Notes: generated by a model not told the origin, from the letters alone. Numbered from the stretch's first letter, positions 26,371-35,405 are shown. The stretch: DNA of 64,000 bases from DASZHJ01 sp035581425 (GCA_035581425.1 DATJVP010000019.1:60842-124841), one strand, 5' to 3'. Made by a program: numbers and translations.

Positions 26371-27287
26371 CAGAGCCGCGTGCCCGCGGGGATCGCGAAA
26401 CCCCGCAGCAACGCATCCGCTTCCATCGGCGCGCGCCCCGGGCGCTGCAACCGCGTGAGCCGCAGCGCGCCGCTTCCGCACGCGACGGTGAGCGCCGCAT
26501 CGAGGACAGTGCCGGGCGCACCGCTCGCGGCCGCAACGATTTCCGCTGCCAGGACCTTGATGCGCTCTCCGCCGTGCTCGAGCCAGACGCCGGGCGCGGG
26601 GTTGAGCGCGCGCACCGCGCGCTCGAGCTCCGCGGCGGTCTTGCGCCAATCGAGCCGCCCCTCCTCGCGCGCGAGTTTCTTGGCGTAGGTGACGCCCTCG
26701 GCTGGCTGCTGGACGGCGGCGAGCGTGCCCGCGGCGAGGCCTGCGAGCGCCCGCACGACGAGGCTGGCGCCGAGCGCGGCGAGGCGATCGTGCAATTCCT
26801 GCGCCGTCGCCTTGGGCCCGATCGGTACGGCTTCCTTGAGGAGCATGGGGCCGGTGTCGAGTCCGGCATCCATCTGCATGATGGTGACGCCGGTCTCGCT
26901 GTCGCCCGCGAGGAGCGCGCGCTGGATCGGCGCAGCCCCTCGCCAACGCGGCAACAGGGAGGCATGGACGTTGATGCAGCCGAGCCGCGGCGCCCCAAGC
27001 ACCGTCGGCGGCAGGATGAGCCCGTAGGCGGCGACCACCGCGGCATCGAGGACGAGCGCGCGGAAGGCCTCCACCTCTGCCGCATCGAGTTTTGCCGGCG
27101 TGCGCACGGGAATTCCCGCCGCGGCGGCAGCGCGCGCAACGGGCGAGGGTTGCGGCTGGTGGCCACGGCCGGCGGGGCGCGGCGGCTGCGTGTAGACGGC
27201 GGCGATCTCGTGCCCGGCGGCGCGGAGCGCCTCGAGGATCGGCACAGCGAAGTCGGGTGTCCCCATGAAGGCGAGGCGGAGGGTCAC
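26370..27287 (-). CDS. fmt: Methionyl-tRNA formyltransferase
   Basis: A 305-residue enzyme that formylates initiator Met-tRNA using 10-formyltetrahydrofolate. RLAFMGTPDFAVP starts the Rossmann domain, INVHASLLPRWRGAAPIQ contains the catalytic histidine and folate-binding motif, and MDAGLDTGPML follows. The C-terminal OB-like domain (from about 210) is complete. It lies 19 bp after def and overlaps truA, giving the common order def-fmt-truA. Confidence 0.96.
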   Translation of the reverse strand: MTLRLAFMGTPDFAVPILEALRAAGHEIAAVYTQPPRPAGRGHQPQPSPVARAAAAAGIPVRTPAKLDAAEVEAFRALVLDAAVVAAYGLILPPTVLGAPRLGCINVHASLLPRWRGAAPIQRALLAGDSETGVTIMQMDAGLDTGPMLLKEAVPIGPKATAQELHDRLAALGASLVVRALAGLAAGTLAAVQQPAEGVTYAKKLAREEGRLDWRKTAAELERAVRALNPAPGVWLEHGGERIKVLAAEIVAAASGAPGTVLDAALTVACGSGALRLTRLQRPGRAPMEADALLRGFAIPAGTRL

Positions 27288-27306
27288 GGGGCTGACCCGG
27301 ACGAAC

Positions 27307-27828
27307 TCAGGCCGGCACCGCCGCCTGGCGCTTCGCCTTGGCGAGCTTGCGGAGGATGATGCCGCGCTTCACCGAGGAGATGTGATCGACGAAGAGCACG
27401 CCTTCGAGGTGATCCATCTCGTGCTGGATCACCGTCGCGAGCAGACCCTTGGCTTCGATCTCTCGAATCTCGTTTTGGTAATCGAGATAGCGAAGCTTGA
27501 TCGCCGCAGACCGCGCGACGTCCGCATAGTGCTCCGGCAGCGAAAGGCAGCCCTCGTTGTAGGTCGCGAGCTCCTCCGAGCGCCAGAGGATCTCGGGGTT
27601 CGCGATCTTGAGCGGCGCCGGTTTCTCGTCCTCGCCCGCGACATCGACGACGAGGACGCGCTTCAAGACGCCAACCTGCGGCGCCGCGAGCCCGATGCCC
27701 GGCGCCAGGTACATGGTCTCGAGCATGTCGTCCATGAGCCGGCGGATCTCGTCGTCGACCTTCGCGACGGGCTTCGCCTTGAGCTTCAGGCGCGGGTCGG
27801 GTGCGGTGATGATCGGTAGGACCGCCAT
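27307..27828 (-). CDS. def: Peptide deformylase
   Basis: A 173-residue metalloenzyme that removes the formyl group from new polypeptides. All three active-site motifs are present: GIGLAAPQVG, EGCLSLPE (metal cysteine) and IQHEMDHLEG (two metal histidines and the catalytic glutamate). Type I length. It is the first gene of def-fmt-truA and is divergent from rmuC, with about 125 bp between them that holds GGGCC-N8-GGCCC at about 27848-27865. Confidence 0.97.
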   Translation of the reverse strand: MAVLPIITAPDPRLKLKAKPVAKVDDEIRRLMDDMLETMYLAPGIGLAAPQVGVLKRVLVVDVAGEDEKPAPLKIANPEILWRSEELATYNEGCLSLPEHYADVARSAAIKLRYLDYQNEIREIEAKGLLATVIQHEMDHLEGVLFVDHISSVKRGIILRKLAKAKRQAAVPA

Positions 27829-27954
27829 ACGGAAATCCTTTGGGAATGGGCCTTTAGGTAGGCCCGCACGCCCGCCGCGTCAACCCCGGCGCGGTCGTCG
27901 CTGCTCCCGCGACTCCAGCGGGATTTTCTTCCGTTCCCGTTTCGTCCTGGTAGG

Positions 27955-29319
27955 ATGGGAAGGATGCTTCCGACCTACGAGATCATGATCGACGCCTATG
28001 TCGCCGGCGGTGTGCTGCTGGCGACGGCGGTGCTCGCCGTGGCGCTGACGGCGCTCTGGCTGCGCCGGCGCGAGGAGCAGGCGGAAGCGCGACTCGCGGC
28101 GACAGAGACGCTCCTTGCGGATGCCGAGCGCGAACGCATGGAGGCGATCGAGGCACGGATCGATGCCGAGCGGCGCGCCGCCGAAGCGCGCGCCCAGGCG
28201 GCGGCGGCGCGCGAGCGTGTTGCGGATTTCGAGCGTCTCCGCAGCCAGATGCTCGACGCCGCCAAGGCAGCGGTGACAAGCACGGCGACGCAGGTCTCCT
28301 CGAAGCTCCTCGACGACCACAAGCGCGAGACCAACGAGGCGCGCAAGGAGGCCGAGGAGCGCGTGCGCAAGGTGAACGAGGCGCTGGTGCGGCAGATGGA
28401 GGAGGTCGCGCGCTTCATCGCCGCTCTCGACGACCGTGTCGGCAAGACCGGCGGCGATGTCGAGACGCTGATGCGCGCGATCTCGAGCCCCGGCGGCGCG
28501 GGCCAGCTTGCGGAGATCGGGCTTGCCAACACGCTTCAGGCCTTCGGCCTCGAAGCCGGCCGCGATTTCGCCCTGCAGCAGACCACGACCGACAAGGAGA
28601 GCGGCCGGAAGCTCCGGCCCGACGCCGTCGTCTTCCTGCCGACCGACACGGTTCTCGTCATCGACTGCAAGGCGTCGAAATTCATCATGGAAATCGCAGA
28701 GCGCGAGGGCACGCCGCAGGAGGCGATCGCCTACGACAAGCTCGCGCGCAGCATGAACCAGCACCTGAAGGGCCTTTCGGAGAAGGACTACCGGAACGCG
28801 ATCCAGGCGGCCTGCAAACAATCCGGCAAGCTCGGCGCCGACAGCCATGTCATCAGCATGATGTATCTGCCGAACGACGCCGCGCTCGAGAAGCTGCGCA
28901 AGGCCGATCCCGATTTCTTCGTGAAGGCCCGCGACGCCCGGATCATCCCCGCGGGCCCCGCGGGTCTCTACTCCGCGCTGCTCATTGCCGGCGCCGAGAT
29001 CCGCCGCTTGCGGCAGATGGAGGGGCAGAAGGAGATCGTCGAGAAGACGCGGGCGCTCCTCGACGGGCTTGGCGTCATGCTGGGCTATGCGCTTCGTGCG
29101 GGCGCCGGGCTCAAGACTGCGGTCGAAAACTTCTCGAAGCTCACGGGCTCCATCAACGGCCGCCTCCTCCCGCGCGCGCGCAGCCTCGGCAAGCTCGGGA
29201 TCGAGAGCTCGCGGCCCCTGCCGCCGGATTTACCGGACTTCGCGTCGCAGCCCGGCGATGACGCGACGGTGATCGAGGGTGAGGAGGCCGAGACGGATCA
29301 GAGACTGTTGGCGAAGTAA
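27955..29319 (+). CDS. rmuC: DNA recombination protein RmuC
   Basis: A 454-residue protein with one N-terminal membrane helix (about residues 14-34), a long alanine/glutamate/arginine coiled coil (about 40-150) and the RmuC domain. The domain has a PD-(D/E)XK nuclease-like core with VLVIDCKASKF and a KPVSVM-like region near IMMYLPNDAALEK. RmuC limits inversion at short repeats in E. coli. Two in-frame starts, ATG 27955 and ATG 27964, are both close to AGG sites. A strong convergent terminator follows at 29335-29400. Confidence 0.92.
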   Translation: MGRMLPTYEIMIDAYVAGGVLLATAVLAVALTALWLRRREEQAEARLAATETLLADAERERMEAIEARIDAERRAAEARAQAAAARERVADFERLRSQMLDAAKAAVTSTATQVSSKLLDDHKRETNEARKEAEERVRKVNEALVRQMEEVARFIAALDDRVGKTGGDVETLMRAISSPGGAGQLAEIGLANTLQAFGLEAGRDFALQQTTTDKESGRKLRPDAVVFLPTDTVLVIDCKASKFIMEIAEREGTPQEAIAYDKLARSMNQHLKGLSEKDYRNAIQAACKQSGKLGADSHVISMMYLPNDAALEKLRKADPDFFVKARDARIIPAGPAGLYSALLIAGAEIRRLRQMEGQKEIVEKTRALLDGLGVMLGYALRAGAGLKTAVENFSKLTGSINGRLLPRARSLGKLGIESSRPLPPDLPDFASQPGDDATVIEGEEAETDQRLLAK

Positions 29320-29334
29320 AAGGGGGAAAGGGGT

Positions 29335-29400
29335 TCGCGCAGAGGGCGCGGAGTGCATCCCCTGCGCGCCTCCTCCGTGCCCTCTGCGCGATTCCTTTTT
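29335..29400. terminator. Bidirectional terminator between rmuC and recR
   Basis: TCGCGCAGAGGGC (29335-29347) and GCCCTCTGCGCGA (29379-29391) form a perfect 13-bp outer stem, with a further CGGAG/CTCCG pairing inside. The plus strand continues with TTCCTTTTT. It lies in the 79-bp gap between two convergent genes and can end both transcripts, though the T run favours rmuC. Confidence 0.8.
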
Positions 29401-29983
29401 ACAGTGGTCGACGTTGTGCCAACGCCGCCGAGAGTGTCCCCTCATCGAGATAATCCAACTCGCCTCCCACCGGAACTCCATGGGCAAGCCGCGTGACCGC
29501 GACGCCCGTGCCCGCCAACCGATCCGTGATGTAGTGTGCGGTCGTCTGGCCCTCGACCGTGGCATTCAAGGCGAGGATCACCTCCTTCACCTCGCCCGAG
29601 CTCGCGCGAGCCGCGAGCGCGTCGATTCGCAAGTCCTCAGGCCCCACACCTTCGAGCGCGGAGAGCGTGCCGCCGAGGACGTGGTAACGCCCGCGGAAGG
29701 CGCCCGCGCGCTCGATCGCCCAGAGGTCCGCCACATCCTCGACGACGCAGAGGATCGCAGGGTCGCGCCGGGAATCGCGGCAGAGCTCGCAGGGATCCTC
29801 GGTGTCGAGATTGCCGCAGATGGAGCAAGCCTTCACGCGCTCGGCCGCCGCCTGCATCGCCTCCGCCAGCGGCAGCATCAACGTCTCCCGCCGCTTAAGC
29901 AGATGCAGCGCCGCCCGCCGCGCCGAACGCGGGCCGAGGCCCGGCAACTTCGCTAGCAATTGAATGAGGGCTTCGAGCGTCAT
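29399..29983 (-). CDS. recR: Recombination mediator RecR
   Basis: A 194-residue protein that works with RecO and RecF to load RecA on gapped DNA. It has the helix-hairpin-helix KLPGLGPRSARRAALHLL, the four-cysteine zinc finger CSICGNLDTEDPCELC and the Toprim core starting ILCVVEDVADLWAIE. It is preceded by dnaX and ybaB in the same orientation, the standard bacterial cluster. Confidence 0.96.
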   Translation of the reverse strand: MTLEALIQLLAKLPGLGPRSARRAALHLLKRRETLMLPLAEAMQAAAERVKACSICGNLDTEDPCELCRDSRRDPAILCVVEDVADLWAIERAGAFRGRYHVLGGTLSALEGVGPEDLRIDALAARASSGEVKEVILALNATVEGQTTAHYITDRLAGTGVAVTRLAHGVPVGGELDYLDEGTLSAALAQRRPL

Positions 29984-30026
29984 CGCGTTCGAGCTGACAG
30001 CCGAAAGCCGACGGCCGACAGCTTCC

Positions 30027-30350
30027 TCAAAACGGCAGCTTCATCCCCGGCGGGAGCTGCAGGCCGCCGGTGAGTTTGCTCATCTCCTCCGAGACCATGG
30101 CGTCGACGCGCTGGCGGGCGTCGTTGACGGCGGCCACGACGAGATCCTCGATCACCTCGGCCTCCTCGGGCTTGACGAGGGAGGGGTCGATCTTGATGCG
30201 GCGAAGCTGGCCCTTGCCCGTGAGCGTCGCCTGCACAAGCCCGCCACCGGATTGTCCGGTCACCTCGGTCTGGTCGAGCCGCGACTGCAGCTCCGCCATG
30301 CGCGCCTGCACCTGCTGCGCCTGTTTCATCATCTGGCTGAGATTCTTCAT
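30027..30350 (-). CDS. ybaB: YbaB/EbfC nucleoid-associated protein
   Basis: A 107-residue DNA-binding protein. MKNLSQMMKQAQQVQARMAE is the first helix of the homodimer, and VKPEEAEVIEDLVVAAVNDAR is the C-terminal conserved helix. EbfC/YbaB binds DNA as pincer-like dimers and associates with the nucleoid. The start overlaps the dnaX stop by 4 bases, and recR follows after 43 bp. Confidence 0.95.
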   Translation of the reverse strand: MKNLSQMMKQAQQVQARMAELQSRLDQTEVTGQSGGGLVQATLTGKGQLRRIKIDPSLVKPEEAEVIEDLVVAAVNDARQRVDAMVSEEMSKLTGGLQLPPGMKLPF

Positions 30351-32119
30351 GGTTCCTCGTCGGCCTCGCCGGGTTCATCGGCCTCCGGCGTCTCGCGGGC
30401 GATCTCGCGGACGGCCTCGATGCGCGCGCCGGGGAAGGAGTCGAGCACCGCGCGCACCAGCGGATTGGCGGCGGCCTCGTGGCGCAGGCCCTCGTCGTGC
30501 GCCGCCGCCTGCTCGCGGAGCGTGGGCTCGCCCTCGCCTTGCGAGACGCTCACGACCCAGCGCTCGCCGGTCCAGTCGCCGAGGAGCTTGCCGAGCCGGT
30601 TCGCGAGATCGCGCGGCGCACCCTCGGTCAGGCGGATCTCGATGCGGCCGGGCTCGAAGCGCACGAGGTGGACGTTCGCGAAGAGATGCGAGCGCAGCAC
30701 CGCCTCGCGCTTTCGGTCGAAGAGTTCGACCACCTCGGCGAAGCTCTGCGGCATCGGCGCTAGCGTCGGGCCAGTGCTGACGGGCTCCGCCGCGAGCGCC
30801 ATGCGCGGCGCACCCGCCGGGCCGGGCTCGCCGGAGACGCTCCGGCGCGAGACCGCACCGCCGCTTCCCGTGGGCGGCAGCGAAGGCGCGGCGTTTCCCG
30901 TGCTCATGCCCACGGGCGCGCGCGGCGGCTGGGACGCTCCCTCGCCGGAGAGCGCCTTCACGACGTCCGCGGGTGCCGGGAGATCCGCCACATAGGCGAG
31001 ACGTACCAGCACCATCTCCGCCGCCTGCAACGGCGAGGGCGCAGTCTGCGTTTCCGAGAGCCCCTTGAGGAGCATCTGCCAGGCGCGCGTCAGGACGGGC
31101 ACCGAGAGCTTCTCCGCGAGCGGCAACCCGCGCTTGCGCTCGCCCTCGACGGCGGGATCGCCCTCACCCGCCGCGGGCGTAAGCTTCAAGCGCATCAGGA
31201 AATGCACGAGATCGAGCAAGTCCTGCACGACCATCACGGGATCGGCGCCGCCGTCATAGAGCGAAGCGAGCTGGCCGAGCGCGCCCGCGGCATCGCCCTT
31301 GAGCACCGTCTCCAGGAGATCGAGCATCAGCCCCTTGTCCGCAATCCCCAGCATGTCGCGAACGGCGGCCTCGGATATCGTGCCACCTGCGGAAAGCGCA
31401 ATCGCCTGATCCAGGAGCGAGAGCCCGTCGCGGACAGAGCCGTCGGCCGCGCGCGCGACGAGGCCTATCGCGGCGGGCTCCGCGCTCACCGTCTCGGCCT
31501 CGAGGACCTTCGCGTAATGCGCCTCGAGCAGCTCCACCGGAACGCGGCGCAGCGAGAAGCGCTGGCAGCGCGAGAGCACGGTCACGGGCACCTTGTGGAT
31601 CTCCGTCGTCGCGAAGATGAACTTCACGTCCGGCGGCGGCTCCTCCAGCGTCTTCAGCAGCGCATTAAAGGCCGCCTTCGAGAGCATGTGCACTTCGTCG
31701 ATGATGTAGATCTTGTAGCGCGCGGAGACCGGCTTGTAGCGGACGCCATCGGTCAATTCGCGGATGTCGTCGACGCCGGTGCGTGAGGCCGCATCCATCT
31801 CCATGACATCGACGTGGCGGTCCTCGGCGATGGCACGGCAGGGCTCGCATTGGCCGCAGGGCTTGATGGTGGGACCGCCCTTGCCGTCGGGTCCCACACA
31901 ATTGAGCCCGCGCGCGATGATGCGCGCGGTGGTGGTCTTGCCGACGCCACGCACGCCCGTGAGGATGAAGGCGTGCGCGATGCGTCCCGTGGCGATAGCG
32001 TTGGTGAGGGTGCGCACCATCGCTTCCTGCCCGATGAGCTCGCCGAAATCGGAGGGCCGATACTTGCGGGCGAGCACGCGATAAGCGCCGTCGGCTGTGA
32101 CCATCTCGCTGTCGCTCAT
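30347..32119 (-). CDS. dnaX: DNA polymerase III subunit gamma/tau
   Basis: A 590-residue clamp-loader ATPase. The N-terminal RarA/AAA+ domain has the P-loop GVRGVGKTTTAR, a zinc module with cysteines in LNCVGPDG and KPCGQCEPC, the DEVHML Walker B and the sensor SRCQRFSLRRV. After the lid domain comes a proline/alanine linker and the tau C-terminal domain (about 430-580) that binds the polymerase alpha subunit. The protein is the full tau form. It follows ffs and overlaps ybaB. Confidence 0.96.
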   Translation of the reverse strand: MSDSEMVTADGAYRVLARKYRPSDFGELIGQEAMVRTLTNAIATGRIAHAFILTGVRGVGKTTTARIIARGLNCVGPDGKGGPTIKPCGQCEPCRAIAEDRHVDVMEMDAASRTGVDDIRELTDGVRYKPVSARYKIYIIDEVHMLSKAAFNALLKTLEEPPPDVKFIFATTEIHKVPVTVLSRCQRFSLRRVPVELLEAHYAKVLEAETVSAEPAAIGLVARAADGSVRDGLSLLDQAIALSAGGTISEAAVRDMLGIADKGLMLDLLETVLKGDAAGALGQLASLYDGGADPVMVVQDLLDLVHFLMRLKLTPAAGEGDPAVEGERKRGLPLAEKLSVPVLTRAWQMLLKGLSETQTAPSPLQAAEMVLVRLAYVADLPAPADVVKALSGEGASQPPRAPVGMSTGNAAPSLPPTGSGGAVSRRSVSGEPGPAGAPRMALAAEPVSTGPTLAPMPQSFAEVVELFDRKREAVLRSHLFANVHLVRFEPGRIEIRLTEGAPRDLANRLGKLLGDWTGERWVVSVSQGEGEPTLREQAAAHDEGLRHEAAANPLVRAVLDSFPGARIEAVREIARETPEADEPGEADEEP

Positions 32120-32151
32120 CGAGGCGTGCCCGGGGACTGCGGCTTGAGGGT

Positions 32152-32250
32152 GGGAGGCTGGACAAGCGACCCGAGCGGAAACTCGTTACGGCTGCTTCCT
32201 TCCGGACCTGACCGGGTTGGCGAGGCGCCCGTCCGCCGCCAACCTCCCGG
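32152..32250 (-). ncRNA. ffs: SRP RNA (small bacterial type, 4.5S-like)
   Basis: The minus strand carries CAGGTCCGGAAGGAAGCAGC, the invariant Ffh-binding tip of the signal recognition particle RNA. The flanks pair over the whole length: GGGAGG at the 5' end with CCTCCC at the 3' end and GGCGCCTCGCCAACC opposite GAGTTTCCGCTCGGGT. This gives a single hairpin of about 99 nt. It lies between dnaX and nudC, upstream of dnaX on the same strand, a frequent bacterial location. End points are estimated from stem pairing. Confidence 0.92.
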
Positions 32251-32254
32251 AGCC

Positions 32255-32285
32255 ACTATATCAGGCCGGAGGCGGCTCGGGGCAA
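32255..32285 (-). promoter_or_regulatory. Probable promoter of ffs
   Basis: On the minus strand TTGCCC (32285-32280) is followed by GATATAGT (32262-32255). With GATATA as the -10 the spacer is 17 bp; with TATAGT it is 19. The -10 ends about 5 bases before the inferred 5' end of the SRP RNA, as expected for a stable RNA gene. Confidence 0.5.
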
Positions 32286-32334
32286 GGCCCGCGGCCTTGC
32301 CCTCGAAAGGCGCGCCGTGCCAGGGTCGCACCTT

Positions 32335-33249
32335 ATGAAGCCGCCGAATTTCTACGCCGATAATGGCCTCGACCGAGCGGGAAGCCGCCGCCGCGATCCC
32401 GCTTGGCTTACCGAGCGCCTCAACCATCCGGAGAGCCGATTCGTCGCGGTCTGGCGGAGCCAAAGCTTGATTACTGGCCTTGCCGGCGGCGCCCCCGAAG
32501 CGGTGCTGCTGCGGCGCGAGGCCCTCCTCGCCGTCGAGGGCGAGCCGATTCTCCTGGGGTTGCGGGAGGAGCGGGCCTATTTCGCGCTCGATCTCTCCGC
32601 GCGCGAGACGCCGCTCGAGGCGATCCGGGCGCCGCAGGAACCGCCCGTCGAATTCACCGATCTCCGGCGCGTGGGTCCGCTGCTGGCGCGGCCGGACGGC
32701 GCGCTCCTGGCCTACGCGCGGGGGATCGTGCATTGGCACGGGCGCCACCGCTTCTGCGGCGTCTGCGGCAGCTCCACACGGAGCGAGGAGGGCGGCCACA
32801 TTCGCCGCTGCACCGACCCCGCCTGCAATTCCCCGCATTTCCCGCGCACCGACCCCGCCGTCATCATGCTCGTCACCGACGGCGATCGCGCGCTCTTGGG
32901 CCGCCAGAAGATCTGGCCCAAGGGGCAGCATTCGACGCTCGCGGGCTTCGTCGAGCCCGGCGAGAGCCTCGAGGAGGCGGTGGCACGCGAGGTCGAGGAG
33001 GAGACGGGCGTCCGGGTCGAGGACGTCCACTATCATTCCTCGCAGCCCTGGCCATTTCCCTCCTCGATCATGCTGGGATTCACCGCGCGCGCGATAAGCA
33101 CGGAGATCACGCTCGACGGAGAGGAGCTGGAAGCCGCGCGCTGGTTCGACCGCTCCTTCATCCTTGCCCATCCCGAGGACGACGAGTTCCGCCTGCCGCG
33201 CCGCGATTCGATCGCGCGACGCCTGATCGAGGATTGGCTAAAGCGTTAA
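32335..33249 (+). CDS. nudC: NAD(+)/NADH diphosphatase (NudC)
   Basis: A roughly 304-residue Nudix hydrolase that cleaves NADH to NMNH and AMP and can remove NAD caps from RNA. It has an N-terminal domain (about 1-125), the zinc ribbon FCGVCGSSTRSE ... CTDPACN, and the Nudix box GFVEPGESLEEAVAREVEEE. SSQPWPFPSSIMLGF is the SQPWPFPxS motif that defines NudC. The ATG at 32335 is chosen over a GTG 18 bases upstream. The DUF3303 gene follows after 13 bp. Confidence 0.95.
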   Translation: MKPPNFYADNGLDRAGSRRRDPAWLTERLNHPESRFVAVWRSQSLITGLAGGAPEAVLLRREALLAVEGEPILLGLREERAYFALDLSARETPLEAIRAPQEPPVEFTDLRRVGPLLARPDGALLAYARGIVHWHGRHRFCGVCGSSTRSEEGGHIRRCTDPACNSPHFPRTDPAVIMLVTDGDRALLGRQKIWPKGQHSTLAGFVEPGESLEEAVAREVEEETGVRVEDVHYHSSQPWPFPSSIMLGFTARAISTEITLDGEELEAARWFDRSFILAHPEDDEFRLPRRDSIARRLIEDWLKR

Positions 33250-33262
33250 CGGAGGGTCCGCG

Positions 33263-33532
33263 ATGCTCTTCATGGTAATCGAGACGTTCCGCAATCAGGA
33301 CGCGAAGGCGGTCTATCGCCGCTTCAAGGAGAAGGGCCGGATGACGCCGGAGGGCGTCGGCTTCGTCGAGAGCTGGGTCTCCGCCGATCTCGACCGCTGC
33401 TTTCAGATCATGGAATGCAACGACGTGAGCCTGCTGCAGAAATGGGCCGCGAATTGGTCGGACCTCGTCGAATTCGAGATCATCCCGGTGACACAAGGCA
33501 AGAACACCGCCGCTGCCCTCGCGGCGAAATAG
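33263..33532 (+). CDS. DUF3303 family protein
   Basis: An 89-residue single-domain protein with a ferredoxin-like pattern. MLFMVIETFRNQDAKAVYRRF, GFVESWVSADLDRCFQIMEC and LLQKWAANWSDLVEFEIIPV are the conserved blocks of DUF3303. The family is cytoplasmic and uncharacterised; it resembles stress-responsive dimeric alpha-beta barrel proteins. It follows nudC by 13 bp and converges with pheA. Confidence 0.85.
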   Translation: MLFMVIETFRNQDAKAVYRRFKEKGRMTPEGVGFVESWVSADLDRCFQIMECNDVSLLQKWAANWSDLVEFEIIPVTQGKNTAAALAAK

Positions 33533-33547
33533 CTTCTTTGCTTTCCT

Positions 33548-34444
33548 TCAATCCACCTCCGCCTGGCTCGCGGCGTAGCGGAAGGGGTGGGCGGGGTAAA
33601 CGCCGAGGATCTTTAGCTCGCGGGTGAAGAAGCCGAGCTCGTCGAGCGCGAACTTCACGTTGCGATCCTTGGGATGGCCCTCGATATCGGCGTAAAACTG
33701 CGTCGCGGTGAAGCGGCCGCCGAGCATGTAGCTCTCGAGCTTCGTCATGTTGACGCCGTTCGTCGCGAAGCCACCCATGGCCTTGTAGAGCGCCGCGGGA
33801 ACGTTCCGAACACGGAAGACGAAGGTCGTGATGACGGCACCGCCGTCATGCGCCGCGACCCGCGGCGACTTCGATACGATGAGGAACCGCGTCGTATTGT
33901 GGGCGGCATCCTCGATGTCGCGCTTCAGCGAGACGAGGCCGTAGATCTCGCCCGCGAGTTCCGAAGCGATCGCAGCCTCGCTGGGATCGCCGCGCCGCGC
34001 TATCTCGCCGGCCGCACCCGCGGTATCCGCCACCACGATCGCCTTGAGGCGGAGCGCGCGGATCAGCTTCCGGCACTGGTTGAGCGCATGCACGTGGCTG
34101 CGCACGGTCTTGATGGACTTGAGCGAGGCCCCCTTCGGCGCCAGCAGGTGATGGTTCACGCGCTGGAAGTGCTCGCCAATGATGTGGAGGCCCGACTCCG
34201 GCATCAGGTGATGGATGTCGGCGACGCGGCCCGCGACGGAATTCTCGATGGGCAGCATGCCCAGCCGAGCGCGCCCCCCGGTCACGGCCTCGATCGCGTC
34301 CTCGAAATTCGCGCAAGGAAGCGTCGTGAGCTTCGGGAAGACCTCGCGGCAGGCGAGGTCGGAATAGGCTCCGGGTTGTCCCTGGAACGCGATGGTGCTG
34401 GCGGGCGAGCGGCGCATGACGCTCCGAGGGCTACGAGATTTCAT
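33548..34444 (-). CDS. pheA: Prephenate dehydratase
   Basis: A 298-residue monofunctional enzyme that converts prephenate to phenylpyruvate in phenylalanine synthesis. IAFQGQPGAYSDLA and LPIENSVAGRV are conserved in the catalytic domain, and HNTTRFLIV holds the catalytic threonine. A C-terminal ACT domain (VPAALYKAMGGFATNGVNMT) has TKLESYM in place of the common ESRP, as in other alphaproteobacteria, and should sense phenylalanine. There is no chorismate mutase domain. The ATG overlaps the kdsB stop by 3 bases. Confidence 0.94.
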   Translation of the reverse strand: MKSRSPRSVMRRSPASTIAFQGQPGAYSDLACREVFPKLTTLPCANFEDAIEAVTGGRARLGMLPIENSVAGRVADIHHLMPESGLHIIGEHFQRVNHHLLAPKGASLKSIKTVRSHVHALNQCRKLIRALRLKAIVVADTAGAAGEIARRGDPSEAAIASELAGEIYGLVSLKRDIEDAAHNTTRFLIVSKSPRVAAHDGGAVITTFVFRVRNVPAALYKAMGGFATNGVNMTKLESYMLGGRFTATQFYADIEGHPKDRNVKFALDELGFFTRELKILGVYPAHPFRYAASQAEVD

Positions 34445-35193
34445 TGGGAGCGCGCGAGAATCTCGCGCGCGCGGGCGAGATCGCCGGGAGTATCGACACC
34501 GAGCGGAAGGGTGTCAACGAGCGCAACGTCGATGCGCATGCCTGCCTCGAGCGCGCGGAGCTGCTCCAGGCTTTCGCGCCGCTCCAGCACGCCCGGCGGC
34601 AGCGAGACGAAACGCTCGAGCGCCTGGCGGCGATAGGTGTAGAGGCCGATGTGGTGGTAATAGGGCCCGGCCCCCGTGGGGATGACGGCGCGACTGAAGT
34701 AGAGCGCGCGCGCGATACGCCGCCCCGGCGGGAATGCCACTGCGATCTTGACCACGCTCGGCGCCGCGCGCTCGTCCGCGTCGGAAATCTCCGTCGCGAG
34801 CGTGCCGATGTCGACGCCGGCCTCTTCAAGCGGCTCCAGCCCCCTCGGGATCATCGCGGGGTCGATGGTCGGGAGATCGCCCTGCAAGCAGACGACGGCG
34901 TCGTGTCTGCGCTCGGGATCGAGGCTGGCGAGCGCCGCCGCGATCCGGTCCGAGCCCGAGGGGAGCGCGGGATCGGTCAGCACTGCACGGCCTCCCGCGC
35001 GTTCGACCGCCTCGGCGACCACCGCCTCGGCGCAGGCGACAACCACGGGGCCCACCGCCGCCTCGGTCCCTCGGCGCCAGACATGGACGATCATGGGCTC
35101 GCCGTGGATGTCCGCGAGCGGCTTTCCCGGAAGCCGCGTCGAGGCCATGCGGCAGGGGACGAGGACGATCGGATTTCGAGGCTTTTCACTCAC
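34441..35193 (-). CDS. kdsB: 3-deoxy-manno-octulosonate cytidylyltransferase
   Basis: A 250-residue enzyme that activates KDO with CTP for lipopolysaccharide inner core synthesis. IVLVPCRMASTRLPGKPLADI is the nucleotide-binding N-terminus; VVCLQGDLPTIDP, YYHHIGLYTYRR and ALVDTLPLGVDTPGDL are all family motifs. The start is a GTG with AGGAG about 11 bases upstream. Its presence implies a Gram-negative cell with KDO-containing LPS. It is coupled to pheA and divergent from the cytochrome c gene. Confidence 0.95.
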   Translation of the reverse strand: MSEKPRNPIVLVPCRMASTRLPGKPLADIHGEPMIVHVWRRGTEAAVGPVVVACAEAVVAEAVERAGGRAVLTDPALPSGSDRIAAALASLDPERRHDAVVCLQGDLPTIDPAMIPRGLEPLEEAGVDIGTLATEISDADERAAPSVVKIAVAFPPGRRIARALYFSRAVIPTGAGPYYHHIGLYTYRRQALERFVSLPPGVLERRESLEQLRALEAGMRIDVALVDTLPLGVDTPGDLARAREILARSQ

Positions 35194-35230
35194 GCGCGCT
35201 CAACTCCTTGCGGCGCCGAGACGATTGCGG

Positions 35231-35261
35231 CGTTATGCCGCACGGAAAGGGCGGCATAACG
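35231..35261. repeat. Perfect 11-bp inverted repeat between kdsB and cytochrome c
   Basis: CGTTATGCCGC (35231-35241) and GCGGCATAACG (35251-35261) are exact reverse complements separated by nine bases. It lies in the 212-bp divergent region, 38 bp upstream of the kdsB start. It may be an operator or a hairpin in the leader; there is no T run, so a terminator is unlikely. Confidence 0.6.
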
Positions 35262-35405
35262 GGCAACCGAGTGCCGCTCCACCGAGGCGCATCAATCATA
35301 TTTCGTTTGAGTTGTCAGCGAAAATTCGGTTTCTTCCTGTCGGCACCGGGTCCGGCCCGGCCCGCCTGGGGAAAGCCGTTCTGCTCACCGTCGAGGGATC
35401 GCTGA

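Noticed and set aside
27848..27865. GGGCC-N8-GGCCC hairpin upstream of def as a riboswitch or terminator
   Set aside because: Only five pairs, no T run and no known motif for this gene.
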